From NCBI GenBank assembly GCA_031412335.1, contig JANOCT010000004.1:1-64000 (forward strand): a stretch of DNA of 64,000 nt. The letters run 5' to 3'. Origin of the DNA: JBBQYA01 sp031412335 (lineage in GTDB: Bacteria; Bacteroidota; Bacteroidia; Sphingobacteriales; Sphingobacteriaceae). Both the position numbers and the translations under genes were made by a program. Positions 26,877 to 36,424 of this stretch are shown one piece after another; the first letter of the stretch is position 1, and every line of letters begins with the position of its first letter. Under the pieces are notes generated by a model. The model made no database searches and was not told the origin of the DNA. It saw only the letters and a list, made by a program, of their open reading frames with translations.

Positions 26877-27263
26877 TTAAACAGCGGCTTTTACTTCTGT
26901 TTCGGTGTATTTAGATGGGCATTTCATCAAGATTTTATCTGCATAAAATGCGTCTTTACCCATTTCGCCGGTTAAAACTATTTGCTCAGATCGCTCAAAA
27001 TCTTGAGGTTTAGTTCCTTTGAAAACTACTTTACACTCTTCTCCATTAGTATCTTTCATATAAAATGAAAAATAATTGGCATCAAGTTCAGGATTGTATT
27101 CCATGTTTTTGGTTTTCACTAAGTTGCCAACCACATGTATTTCTTCCATTTCTTTGCGCGCCTCCGAAAAATTTGAATACGTGCTTGAATCTGCATAGGT
27201 GCTGATAATTGCACCAATTGCAATGGCAATAATTACGATACCGATAAGATGAGATTTTTTCAT
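26877..27263 (-). CDS. ccmE: Cytochrome c maturation heme chaperone CcmE, Cys variant
   Basis: The periplasmic heme chaperone is anchored by one N-terminal helix (LIGIVIIAIAIGAII) followed by an OB-fold (VVGNLVKTKNMEYNPELDAN, then CKVVFKGTKPQDF). E. coli CcmE binds heme covalently through His in an H-x-x-x-Y motif. Here the equivalent place reads KCPSKY, giving C115-x-x-x-Y119. That is the C-x-x-x-Y variant described for archaeal and some deltaproteobacterial CcmE proteins. It is 69 bases upstream of ccmF. Confidence 0.92.
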   Translation of the reverse strand: MKKSHLIGIVIIAIAIGAIISTYADSSTYSNFSEARKEMEEIHVVGNLVKTKNMEYNPELDANYFSFYMKDTNGEECKVVFKGTKPQDFERSEQIVLTGEMGKDAFYADKILMKCPSKYTETEVKAAV

Positions 27264-27530
27264 ACTATTTAATTTCCAAAAATACTCAAAAAGTACTGAG
27301 GATTAATATTTATCAAACGCTAAATTTATTTAGAATGTTTTTGAATAGAGATAAAAGCTTGAAATAAGATTACAATTAACGGTACAAAATATTTATGCAT
27401 CAGTTACCACTACCTTATTGTACTTGGCAGACAGGATGGAATATTAACTAAGTGGATCTCTTAAATATTCTTATGAATTGCTTTTCTGCGATGGTATGTA
27501 ATTTGAAAATGAAATCCATAAAAATAAATT

Positions 27531-28067
27531 ATGGACAGTATCAATAAAAATCAAATAGAAGAAAATCAAAAAGATTTAAGCAACCAAGAAGCAATTGAAA
27601 AATTGATCGAACTAGTTGAAAAGGCAAATACCTGTTTCTTTAACACCAAAGTTGCCATTGGTAGAACTAATGCAACGCGACCTATGAGTGTTCAAAAAAT
27701 TGACGAAAGCGGAGCAATATGGTTTTTGAGTGCAAACGACAGCTATAAAAACGCTGAAATTGCAGTAGATTCTAATGTTTCTTTATATTTCCAAGGTTCA
27801 ACCCACTCCGATTTTTTGCATATAAAAGGAAATGCAAGCATATCTATGGATAAGATTAAAATTAAAGAATTGTGGAATCCAATTTTAAAAACATGGTTTA
27901 CAGAAGGTGTAGATGATCCAAGAATATCGGTTATAAAAGTAGAACCAACGGATGGCTACTACTGGGATACCAAAAATGGCAACGCTGTGGCTGGCATAAA
28001 AATGATGATTGGGGCAATGTTGGGAAAAACTATGGACGATTCTATTGAAGGAAAATTGAAAGTTTAA
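27531..28067 (+). CDS. Pyridoxamine 5'-phosphate oxidase-fold protein (general stress protein 26 type)
   Basis: A split-barrel flavin-binding protein of 178 residues. FFNTKVAIGRTNATRPMSVQ, then GAIWFLSANDSYKNAEIAVD, VSLYFQGSTHSDFLHIKGNA and the C-terminal GYYWDTKNGN match the GSP26-like group. Members bind FMN, FAD or F420 and are often stress-induced. The substrate is unknown and true vitamin B6 synthesis is unlikely. It is a single gene, closed by the terminator at 28097. Confidence 0.88.
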   Translation: MDSINKNQIEENQKDLSNQEAIEKLIELVEKANTCFFNTKVAIGRTNATRPMSVQKIDESGAIWFLSANDSYKNAEIAVDSNVSLYFQGSTHSDFLHIKGNASISMDKIKIKELWNPILKTWFTEGVDDPRISVIKVEPTDGYYWDTKNGNAVAGIKMMIGAMLGKTMDDSIEGKLKV

Positions 28068-28096
28068 TCTTTCATTTAATTAAAATATAAACTAAT

Positions 28097-28128
28097 AAAA
28101 AAGGCATCTTTATTTAGATGCCTTTTTT
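28097..28128. terminator. Bidirectional Rho-independent terminator
   Basis: AAAGGCATCT pairs with AGATGCCTTT around a short AT loop, with A-runs before and T-runs after. It lies 30 bases behind the PNPOx-family gene and can also serve the minus-strand serine hydrolase that ends at 28196. Confidence 0.85.
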
Positions 28129-28195
28129 ATGTATATCCTAAAATAAAATTTTTACCTTGTTTTTAGCATTTTTTATTTTTCTGTTATTTTTTTAT

Positions 28196-29377
28196 TTATT
28201 CAGAAATATCATACGGAATATAATTTTCCCATTTCCAAGGGGTATAAATATCTCCAATTGAATAAGCTAATAATTCTTTAAAAATACTTTCGCCATAGTC
28301 ATTGTTCGTCATTATGATTACGCCAATCTTTTTATCTGGAAAACAAATAGAATAATGCCCCCAACCATCATCATGCCCCTCTTTAAAAAATGCTTTGCCA
28401 TACGGAGATTGCAAAAGACCTACTCCTAAGCCATAAGAAAGCATTATTTTATCATTTTCAGTACTATCAACCCGAGACAAAGGTCCAAATTGTCGTTGCG
28501 AACGAATCCTGATTTGCTGCTTCAGCATTTCTGTGAAACTCTCTTTGTTTAATCCGGTACCAGTAATTAATGCTGTGTAGAAATTGGTATAATCTTCCAA
28601 CGTTGTACTCATAGAGCCGCCTGCACTTGCTTCTTCCCATTTCATTAAATCATACGGAACACCTTTGCAATTGTGCCCAAAGACGGTGTTTTGATCAAAT
28701 CTGCTTTGCCAAACCTGGCTAGTATTCATCATATTAAAAGGTTCAAAAACCAATTCTTGCGAAATAGTTTCATAATCTTTACCTGTTATTTGCTCCAATA
28801 CAAATTGCAATAAATACATTCCCTCACCTGAATAACTATATCTCGAACCCGGCTCAAATTTTATTTTTAGTTTTTTATCTTCTTCAAACCAGCGCCAGTT
28901 TGGGAAACCCGTAGTATGCGAGAGACACATGCGGGCTGTTATTTTTTTGTAGCGCTCGTCATTTTTCAAATGCTGATATCCCCGATTCCAGCCTTCTATT
29001 TTATAATCGACCAAAGGTTTTGGTAAATAAGAAACGAGTGGCTTATCCAGATCCAATACTTTTTCTTGCACATATTTCATAGCGATATATGCAAAAACCA
29101 CTTTGGCAAAGGATGCAGCATACATAACCGAATTTTGCTGAAAAGGGATTTTCTTTTGCACATCAGCTAAGCCAAATGTTTTGCTAAAAACGGGCTTACT
29201 CTCATTAAAAACCGAAATCGCAACTCCAGATACATTAGCAGCTTGCATCAGGTATTCAATTTTAGCTTGTAAACTATCGGCTTCATAACTGCTATTATCA
29301 ATGCGTTGGATGGTTTGGGAAAAGGAAGTTGAAAGCTGAAAAGCGATTAGGATTGCTAGGGAAATAATTTTTTTCAT
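28196..29377 (-). CDS. Serine hydrolase, class C beta-lactamase / D,D-peptidase family
   Basis: An exported penicillin-binding-protein-like hydrolase. The signal peptide ends near SFSQ. The catalytic S-x-x-K reads S89-F-A-K92 in VMYAASFAKVVFAYIAMKY. The tyrosine motif is Y182-S-G within SRYSYSGEGM, and the third box appears as HDDGWGHYS in place of KTG. CLSHTTGFPNW is a further family marker. Members act as esterases, D-aminopeptidases or beta-lactamases, and the substrate cannot be read. It stands alone. Confidence 0.88.
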   Translation of the reverse strand: MKKIISLAILIAFQLSTSFSQTIQRIDNSSYEADSLQAKIEYLMQAANVSGVAISVFNESKPVFSKTFGLADVQKKIPFQQNSVMYAASFAKVVFAYIAMKYVQEKVLDLDKPLVSYLPKPLVDYKIEGWNRGYQHLKNDERYKKITARMCLSHTTGFPNWRWFEEDKKLKIKFEPGSRYSYSGEGMYLLQFVLEQITGKDYETISQELVFEPFNMMNTSQVWQSRFDQNTVFGHNCKGVPYDLMKWEEASAGGSMSTTLEDYTNFYTALITGTGLNKESFTEMLKQQIRIRSQRQFGPLSRVDSTENDKIMLSYGLGVGLLQSPYGKAFFKEGHDDGWGHYSICFPDKKIGVIIMTNNDYGESIFKELLAYSIGDIYTPWKWENYIPYDISE

Positions 29378-29434
29378 GCTATATGGTTTCTATTTTTTAA
29401 AAATAGAATAATATTTCAATTTGGGGAAATTGGA

Positions 29435-29475
29435 TAAAAAAAGGCAGCCTTTAAACCTAAAAGCTGCCTTCTAAA
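29435..29475 (-). terminator. Rho-independent terminator
   Basis: AAGGCAGC (29441-29448) and GCTGCCTT (29463-29470) form a perfect 8-bp stem. Read on the minus strand it is followed by a run of T, so it terminates the outer-membrane protein gene ending at 29527. Confidence 0.85.
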
Positions 29476-29526
29476 AATAGAAAAACTTTAAATCAATTAA
29501 AGCTTTATTAAACTTAACCCATTTAC

Positions 29527-30189
29527 CTAAATCTTATATTTTAACCCTAAATTCAATAAAAACGAATTGTTTTTTATGCTTCCATCATTAGCGACTTTTA
29601 ATTTGCTGGTATTATACAATCCTAAGTTGTTTCTTGCCTCTGCAAGCATTGAAATTTTTTGATTTAATGGATAAGATATTCCAACACTCGTTGCCAGCCC
29701 GAAATCGTTGTTTTTATAATATTCAGAATCATCTTCCTTCCTATAAGTTTCATTTCCAACTTTGTAATGATAACTACTCTTTATTAAAAATCCAATGTAA
29801 GGACCTGCATTAAAAAAATAATTGAGCTTATTTCCGAAATTTGCTTTTACGGTTAAGGGAACTATTAAATAATCAGAATTGCTAACAATTTTTAACTCTC
29901 CTTCTGTATCCCCAACTTTCGAAATTATACCAGATTCATACCTTCCTCCTTTTCTTTCTAAACTTAAACCAGAATTTATGGAAAATACCTTATTGAAATT
30001 ATATTGTATTGTCGCTCCAACTGAATATCCTATTCTTGAATTAAAGTTTTGCTCAACTGTATCATTACCTCTAAGTGTTGCAATGCTTGCCCCCCCTAGA
30101 ATTCCAATTTCAATCCTTTTGGTTTGAGCGTTGACAAACCCATATGAAAGTAGGGTAATTAAAAAAGATAGTGTTAATGTGTTTTTCAT
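29527..30189 (-). CDS. Outer-membrane beta-barrel protein (PorT-like)
   Basis: A cleaved signal peptide (SYGFVNAQ) precedes a small barrel of about 200 residues. It starts with IEIGILGGASIATLRGND, typical of the PorT/OMP_b-brl_2 group, and continues with alternating strands (IQYNFNKVFSINSGLSLERK, YFFNAGPYIGFLI, LNLGLKYKI). Such barrels are abundant in Bacteroidetes and mostly of unknown function. It lies between two strong terminators and so is monocistronic. Confidence 0.82.
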   Translation of the reverse strand: MKNTLTLSFLITLLSYGFVNAQTKRIEIGILGGASIATLRGNDTVEQNFNSRIGYSVGATIQYNFNKVFSINSGLSLERKGGRYESGIISKVGDTEGELKIVSNSDYLIVPLTVKANFGNKLNYFFNAGPYIGFLIKSSYHYKVGNETYRKEDDSEYYKNNDFGLATSVGISYPLNQKISMLAEARNNLGLYNTSKLKVANDGSIKNNSFLLNLGLKYKI

Positions 30190-30245
30190 GGTTTTAGTTT
30201 TGGAAGCAAACGAAGAATACTATCTATTTTGTATAATATAAATAA

Positions 30246-30290
30246 ACAAAAAAGGCAGCCAGATAATTAAACCTGACTGCCTTACAAAAT
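30246..30290 (-). terminator. Rho-independent terminator
   Basis: AAGGCAG and CTGCCTT form a stem around an AT-rich loop that includes CAGATAATTAAACCTGA. On the minus strand it runs into TTTTTTGTTT. It would end transcripts arriving from the T9SS gene at 30461-32041. Confidence 0.75.
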
Positions 30291-30332
30291 AAATAGGTTT
30301 TTCAAATCTATTAGTCAAAAATACCATATTTA

Positions 30333-30368
30333 TTACACAAATTCAATCGTCCATTCTCCTTTGTTGAT
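30333..30368 (-). pseudogene. C-terminal remnant of the family found at 51638-52591
   Basis: On the minus strand, eleven codons plus a stop read INKGEWTIEFV. The intact hypothetical protein at 51638-52591 ends INKGEWTVEFV, ten of eleven residues identical and both at the exact C-terminus. Upstream codons (LFLNPIS) show only a loose likeness to LFFNVFN of that protein, and a stop cuts the frame about 35 codons up. I take it as the tail left after deletion of a second copy. Confidence 0.6.
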
Positions 30369-30460
30369 GGTTAATTTTGAATTACTTGTAGATATTGAAA
30401 TTGGGTTGAGAAAAAGGGAAAGGTATATTTGGAGATGAGTTTTAAGTTATAACTTCAAAC

Positions 30461-32041
30461 TCATTTCGCAATCACAAATTTCTGTGTAGCGCTTTTATAC
30501 CCACTCCTATACAATTGCAATAAATAAATCCCATTCGCATAGTTGGAAACATCAAATGTTGGTATCTCTGATAAATTGATAATACGCTGTTCAAGCAGTT
30601 TGCCAGTAAAATCAAAAAAGGTGATTACATCTCCATCTTGTAACTCGCCAGAAATAGTTACTTCATCTTGTGCCGGATTTGGATAGGCCTTAAAAGTTAA
30701 GGTATTAAAAACCTCATACTCCACGATACCCACCGAACCACAACCCGCAACCAAACAACCATTGCTGTCAAGTTTTAAGAGCCAAGCTGATTGTTGAAAA
30801 TTAGGCGTATTGTGTACAGCATCTCCTACAATTAAATATCCTCCATCGCTGGTTTGAATGAAATCATAAATTCTTTCAGTCGTTGTATTAACCGCAATAG
30901 AATCATTATACCAATCATATCGTTTTGTCCATAATAAATTGCCCTGACTATCCAATCGCATGAATTGAGCATATTGTTTTGGTGTGTTAAATTCGATTTC
31001 GCCATCGAATATTATCAAATCACCATTTTTTAATTCAAAAACTTTCGATCCTGCACTATAATAAAATGAATTTACTGTCTTCGTCCAAATGGTATCTCCA
31101 TCAAAAGGATCAAGCTTTACTAACCAGGTATAAGTTTTATTGAGAAAGCCATTTGTGTCTATACTACTTGCTTTTAATCCACATGCTAAAATATTCCCAT
31201 CTTTTAGATATGTCGAATTATTTAAATGCTCTTTTAAGCCAACCTGACCGTAATATTTTTGCCAAATAATACTTCCTACACTATCAACTTTCACCATATA
31301 ACCATCATGACTAGCACCAGACCCATCGATAGATTTAAATCCTGTTAAGATCATCTCATTATTATTGTTGAGAAGTATATCTAAGAAACCTTCAAAACGA
31401 TTAGAAAATACTTGATTAAATGATTGCGAGTTTTGCAAAATCCCATTTGTATCTATGGATAAATAAGCAGCTCGAAATCTGGTATCAAAAATAATTTGAG
31501 AATCATAAACAATGTTATAAACCATATTTATTCTTCCGTTAACAAAAGTTAAATTTGGCAAATCGAGCACATACCTGCTCCCAAAATCATAAGTTTTATA
31601 CCAAATTAAATTTCCAATTGTATCGTATTTGGCTAATATGGGGTCAATGGTATAACCTCTAAACTGAGTAAAATCTGGCTTATAAATTGTACCTGAAATA
31701 TAAAAATAGTCCCCTCCTTTTATTATATCAGTAAATCCGAAATTATAAAAACCACTATCAATTAAATTTAATTTCTTCTTAAGAAGTATATTTCCAGATT
31801 TATCAGTAACTAAAAAAAGTCCTCTTATACCAATATATGGATTAGTAGAAACTACACCAACAGAATACAATTTAGAATTAACTTCTGTTGTAGACTGAAA
31901 ACTTAAACTTATATTACTGTCAGAATACAAATTGTTAAAAGTTATTAATTGGGAAAATGCTTCGACTGTAAATAAATTAAAAAGTAAGATAAAACAAATG
32001 TTTCCAAAGTTCTTTCTTTTGTGCGAGATATTAATTTTCAT
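30461..32041 (-). CDS. Secreted T9SS type A cargo protein with beta-propeller-like repeats
   Basis: A signal peptide (FNLFTVEAFSQ) starts the protein. Repeated segments such as GDYFYISGTIYKPDF, NNEMILTGFKSIDGSG, DGNILACGLK and SDGGYLIVGDAVH resemble the repeats seen in Bacteroidetes SBBP/PQQ-like propeller proteins. The last 75 residues are a T9SS type A sorting domain: FKAYPNPAQDEVTISGEL, then ITFFDFTGKLLEQR and YANGIYLLQL. It should be exported across the outer membrane and anchored or released. The role is unknown, possibly surface recognition. Confidence 0.88.
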   Translation of the reverse strand: MKINISHKRKNFGNICFILLFNLFTVEAFSQLITFNNLYSDSNISLSFQSTTEVNSKLYSVGVVSTNPYIGIRGLFLVTDKSGNILLKKKLNLIDSGFYNFGFTDIIKGGDYFYISGTIYKPDFTQFRGYTIDPILAKYDTIGNLIWYKTYDFGSRYVLDLPNLTFVNGRINMVYNIVYDSQIIFDTRFRAAYLSIDTNGILQNSQSFNQVFSNRFEGFLDILLNNNNEMILTGFKSIDGSGASHDGYMVKVDSVGSIIWQKYYGQVGLKEHLNNSTYLKDGNILACGLKASSIDTNGFLNKTYTWLVKLDPFDGDTIWTKTVNSFYYSAGSKVFELKNGDLIIFDGEIEFNTPKQYAQFMRLDSQGNLLWTKRYDWYNDSIAVNTTTERIYDFIQTSDGGYLIVGDAVHNTPNFQQSAWLLKLDSNGCLVAGCGSVGIVEYEVFNTLTFKAYPNPAQDEVTISGELQDGDVITFFDFTGKLLEQRIINLSEIPTFDVSNYANGIYLLQLYRSGYKSATQKFVIAK

Positions 32042-32274
32042 AATTAAATTGTAGTTATTTGCTTAAACTTAAATTTTTATTCAATAGTAAATCAAAAATT
32101 ATTTAATGAGATTCTGTTTTTATTTTAAATACTAGTAGCTCTAAAAATGAATTCTACCTAATCAAAATTTAGATTGAAATTAGGACTTTATCTTTAAAGT
32201 TTATAATATAATTACATTTTCTAATACTGAAACAATTAATTAGCTAATTTCTGTAATACCTCAAAGCTCATAAA

Positions 32275-33153
32275 TCACAAAACCTCCCCTACATGCTTCT
32301 TTATATTCACAGCCATTTTGTGCATTGGCAAATCATTATCATCCGTACCAAAGGGATCCTCAATTTCTTCCGCTACCAGCTCCATACTGCCTAATACATA
32401 AAACACGAAAGCCACCAAGGGCGCCACGTAATAGCCGAGGGTGAACACGTAGCCAAAAGGCAAGGTCATGATGTAAACAAAAATAAACTTTTTGATAAAA
32501 GCACTGTACGATTGCGGCATGGGCGTATTTTTAATTCGTTCGCAAGCGCCGCAAATATCGGTAAAGGAGCTCAGTTCGCCGTTTAGTACAATGAGTTGAT
32601 CGCCGGTCAATTTGCCATTTTTGTACAGATTGTTTACCCTCATCATCATGAGGCCGGCTATTTGGTTGGGTACATGTTTTTCGGTATCAATGCTTTTTAG
32701 TTCGGGGTGCTCCTGCTCGTCGAGGGCGAGGCGAGTAGTTTCTGATTGCAAATGCGTTTTGAGCGCATCAGCATAGAGCGGTATCGTTTTCCGGAAAAAA
32801 GATCGGCTAACTTCTTCGTCAGCACCCAGCATTACATTCAGTTTCAAAGCCAGGTTGCGGCTATTGTTCACCAGCGAACCCCAAAGTTTGCGCCCCTCCC
32901 ACCAGCGGTCATATGCTGTATTGGTTCTGAAAACTAATAAAATAGAAATGGCAAAACCTAATAGCTGATGCAAAGTAGGAATATTTCTGACCCAACTTTT
33001 TTCGCTTAGATGCAGAATTTCAATTTCTACCCATGCCACCAACAAAGAATACACGATAACAAATAAAATTAAGGGTGCTAACCTTCGGGCGGTATCTGCA
33101 CTAGTAAAGTGGGTAAGAGATTTTAGCCAGGCTTTGTTATTATAAACTTGCAT
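32275..33153 (-). CDS. Bestrophin-family anion channel (YneE/UPF0187)
   Basis: Pentameric chloride-type channel of the inner membrane. APLILFVIVYSLLVAW, then LLGFAISILLVFRTNTAYDR and WWEGRKLWGSLVNNSRNLAL are signature segments, and GYYVAPLVAFVFYVLGSMEL with EEIEDPFGTDDNDLPM closes the protein. The frame is open from TTG 33234, but ATG 33153 (MQVYNNKAW) gives the usual 290-residue form. G+C is much higher than around it: the line at 32701 holds 33 G+C in 60 bases, while the line at 31501 holds 14. Transfer is therefore plausible. Confidence 0.92.
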   Translation of the reverse strand: MQVYNNKAWLKSLTHFTSADTARRLAPLILFVIVYSLLVAWVEIEILHLSEKSWVRNIPTLHQLLGFAISILLVFRTNTAYDRWWEGRKLWGSLVNNSRNLALKLNVMLGADEEVSRSFFRKTIPLYADALKTHLQSETTRLALDEQEHPELKSIDTEKHVPNQIAGLMMMRVNNLYKNGKLTGDQLIVLNGELSSFTDICGACERIKNTPMPQSYSAFIKKFIFVYIMTLPFGYVFTLGYYVAPLVAFVFYVLGSMELVAEEIEDPFGTDDNDLPMHKMAVNIKKHVGEVL

Positions 33154-33439
33154 AGGTTTTTTAAAGATTGTCAAAAGGGTAAATGTAAAGGATTTTGCAG
33201 GAAACGATATGCTATTGTATTTATAATGAATCAAAAATGAATAAAACCATTTATAACGTTCATTATATGCAAAACGTAAGGTTCAAACCTTGGACTTTGA
33301 AGTGCACGATAATTGAACACCATAAATACGTATTTCACCGTATTTACACATCAAATATTTTTATTGAAATTGCGCCCACTGTAAACGTTTACCCAATTAG
33401 CAGCGTACTGAAAACTGAAACGCTCCTTTAACCAAATTT

Positions 33440-36424
33440 ATGAAACCAATTTTACCTACAAGGCTCTTAGTTTTCCTCCTTACTTTTTTCATTAATGCTT
33501 CATTATTCGCCCAAAACCAAAACAATCAATGGCGGTTAGGTAATGGTGCTTCTATTGATTTTAATGTAACTCCACCAGTTTCTGTAGCAATTAACCAAAT
33601 GACTACTCAAGAAGGTGTGGCATCCATAGCCGATGAGACTACTGGTGCCTTGTTATTCTATACCGATGGCTTAACTGTTTGGAACGCTAATGATCAAATA
33701 ATGCCAAATGGCACTGGTCTATTAGGTGGTATTTTAATGAAATCTTCAACAACTGGCGCAGTTATCGTTCCTAAACCTTTTAGTGCAGGTATCTACTATA
33801 TCATAACTATTGATGAGCAATCTTCTGGTTCTGGTATTTATTATAATGAAGTGGATATGAGTTTAAATGGGGGCCTGGGAGATATCGTTGCTGGGAAGAA
33901 AAATATTTTTTTATATGCAACTGGTTCAGAAAAATTGCATGCTGTGCCAACTTCAGATGCCTGCGGGTTTTGGTTAGTCTCACATGACAATCCTGGTAAC
34001 ACATTCTTTTCATTTAAGATAATATCAACCGGTATACAGACCACCCCAGTTTTAAGTACAGTTGGTGGTTCGCATGGAAATGGATCTGGACATTTAAAAA
34101 TAAACCGACAAGGCAATAAATTGGCTATCGGTAATTTTCTAGATTCTAATGTAGAATTATATGATTTCAATAATTCCACTGGCGTAATTTCCAATCCTGT
34201 AATTTGGGATTTCATCTCAACTAATCCTAATATTTATGGGGTTGAATTCTCTACCAATGGTTCTAATTTATATATTTCAAATTTCCAAAGTGTTTATCAG
34301 TTTGATATTACTTCGGGTGTGGCAGCAACCATTCAGGCAACCTCTACCATTGTTTCTATTGGGATACCACCATTAAACGGACCAACCACTTTACAATTAG
34401 GTCCAGATGGTAAAATCTATGTTGCATCCTTAGGACAAATAGATGTTATTAATTTCCCAAACTCTGTTGGTACCGCATGTGGTTATCAACAAAATGCCAT
34501 TCCATTAATAGCAGGATCAGCTGGCTGGGGACTTCCGCAATTTATTTACAACGTTGCTTCTATTCCGACTGATAATAAAATTTTAGCTACGGATACTTGT
34601 TTTGGAAATTCAACTACTTTAACGGTTTCTAAAATTACAAATGTGGTAAGCCTAGTTTGGAATTTTGACGATCCTGCCTCTGGTGCAAACAATATAGCCG
34701 TTGGCTCTGCACCTCAACACTTATTTACTAAGGCGGATACTTTTCAAGTTTCCGTACTAATCAATTATCCTTGTGTTTCTTATACACTTACTCAGGATGT
34801 TATAATAGCCAATTGCCCTGTTCCAAGTATTACAAAAATTAAAATACTAGGCGATACTTGTGATGAAAATGCAGTAATCAGCCTTCAGGCAGAGGGAGTT
34901 TCAAGTTCACCCTATTTCTTTTGGAATTTTGATGACCCAACAAATACACCTAATGATACCATAACCATAACTGGTGCAAGTCCAGTTTCATTCCCAACCT
35001 ATACTTTTTCTTCACCAGGAGTTTATAATGTTTGTGTTTCTTTTCAGGAACCAGGTTTTCCGGTTTCTCAAGTTTGCCGAACCATCAGAATTGGACTTTG
35101 TTGTCCACCACCTATTCCCAGCATTACTAATATAGATGTCTGTGATAATTTACTTCCATATATTTTTAATGGAAATTCTTACACAGCAACAGGAAGCTAT
35201 AATGTAAACTTGCTAAATTCTGCAGGTTGCGATTCTATCGCTACGTTAAATTTAACAGTAAAGCCAACAAAAACAAGTAATACTAGTGTAACTATTTGTT
35301 CTAATCTGGCTCCTTATAGTTGGAACGGGAATTCCTATTCATCATCTGGTACTTATAATTTTACATCCGTAAGTTCAAATGGCTGCGATTCTGTTGCTTC
35401 TTTAGAATTAACAGTAAATGCAACAACTTCAAGTATTACAAATGATACTACTTGCAGCAATAATCCTCCTTACGTTTGGAATGGGATTTCATACAGCACG
35501 GCTGGCACCTATTCAATAACATTTATTAATAGTAAAGGATGCGATTCTGTAGCAACATTAAATCTGACTATTAATAATCCAACATCAAGCATTACCAATC
35601 TTAACATTTGCGGTAGCCAATTACCTTTTAATTGGAATGGAATTGACTATTTCAATGCTGGAACATATACAACAACATTGGTATCAACTGGCGGTTGCGA
35701 TTCTGTTGCCACTTTAAATTTAGCAGTTATTAATAGCTCAAGTAGCACCACAATAGAAACTATTTGTCCGAAAAATCTCCCTTTAATTTGGAATGGAGTT
35801 CCTTATAATTTTCCCGGATCATATAGTATTATTTTAATCAATGCTGCAGGATGTGATTCAGTAGCAACTTTGGAATTGTTGCCATATCAACGTGAAGTTA
35901 GAGGAGGCGGTCCTGTAGAAAGGTGTATTAATGATCCAGGGATTTTTTACATAAAATCTGACTCACCTTTTGTATCTATTCTATGGGATTTTGGTGACCC
36001 AAACAGTTTAGGAAATAATACCTCAAATCTTGATTCTTTAACCCATTTATTTACATCAGTTGGAGAATATCAAGTAAGTGTTAAAGCTGAGTTTAATTGC
36101 TCATCTTTTCAACAAAACTACACGGTCACCATAAAAAACTGTAATGAATGTACACTCTATATACCCGATGCCTTTTCTCCAAACAACGACAATATAAACG
36201 ACACGTTTCTTCCAACTGTAAGCTGCGTCCCAGAAACCTATGTATTTTCTATTTTCAATCGTTGGGGTCAATTAATTTACCTAAGCAAGGAAGTTGAAAA
36301 GCCTTGGGACGGAAAATCTAGCGGAATTGATGCACAGGATGGAATTTATATTTATCAAATCAATTATAAATTTCCGGGAGAACAAGCGAAAAGCAAACGA
36401 GGCACGGTAGTTTTAATTAAATAG
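33440..36424 (+). CDS. Large secreted T9SS type B (gliding-associated C-terminal) protein with tandem repeats
   Basis: A 994-residue cell-surface protein. The signal peptide ends near SLFAQ. Residues 25-360 form a propeller-like region (GVASIADETTGALLFYTDGL, then LGPDGKIYVASLG). Two PKD-like parts follow with NFDDPASG and NFDDPTN. Then come five tandem modules of about 49 residues (35118-35880), each with WNG, a Tyr-rich strand and CDS(V/I)A(T/S)L. A last PKD-like module (LWDFGDPNS) precedes the type B sorting domain YIPDAFSPNNDNINDTF, SIFNRWGQLIY. The repeats suggest an adhesin role, which is inference. Confidence 0.88.
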   Translation: MKPILPTRLLVFLLTFFINASLFAQNQNNQWRLGNGASIDFNVTPPVSVAINQMTTQEGVASIADETTGALLFYTDGLTVWNANDQIMPNGTGLLGGILMKSSTTGAVIVPKPFSAGIYYIITIDEQSSGSGIYYNEVDMSLNGGLGDIVAGKKNIFLYATGSEKLHAVPTSDACGFWLVSHDNPGNTFFSFKIISTGIQTTPVLSTVGGSHGNGSGHLKINRQGNKLAIGNFLDSNVELYDFNNSTGVISNPVIWDFISTNPNIYGVEFSTNGSNLYISNFQSVYQFDITSGVAATIQATSTIVSIGIPPLNGPTTLQLGPDGKIYVASLGQIDVINFPNSVGTACGYQQNAIPLIAGSAGWGLPQFIYNVASIPTDNKILATDTCFGNSTTLTVSKITNVVSLVWNFDDPASGANNIAVGSAPQHLFTKADTFQVSVLINYPCVSYTLTQDVIIANCPVPSITKIKILGDTCDENAVISLQAEGVSSSPYFFWNFDDPTNTPNDTITITGASPVSFPTYTFSSPGVYNVCVSFQEPGFPVSQVCRTIRIGLCCPPPIPSITNIDVCDNLLPYIFNGNSYTATGSYNVNLLNSAGCDSIATLNLTVKPTKTSNTSVTICSNLAPYSWNGNSYSSSGTYNFTSVSSNGCDSVASLELTVNATTSSITNDTTCSNNPPYVWNGISYSTAGTYSITFINSKGCDSVATLNLTINNPTSSITNLNICGSQLPFNWNGIDYFNAGTYTTTLVSTGGCDSVATLNLAVINSSSSTTIETICPKNLPLIWNGVPYNFPGSYSIILINAAGCDSVATLELLPYQREVRGGGPVERCINDPGIFYIKSDSPFVSILWDFGDPNSLGNNTSNLDSLTHLFTSVGEYQVSVKAEFNCSSFQQNYTVTIKNCNECTLYIPDAFSPNNDNINDTFLPTVSCVPETYVFSIFNRWGQLIYLSKEVEKPWDGKSSGIDAQDGIYIYQINYKFPGEQAKSKRGTVVLIK

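Noticed and set aside
33195..33431. 78-codon frame between bestrophin and the T9SS type B gene
   Set aside because: It overlaps the upstream region of bestrophin on the opposite strand, has no recognisable protein character and poor codon use.
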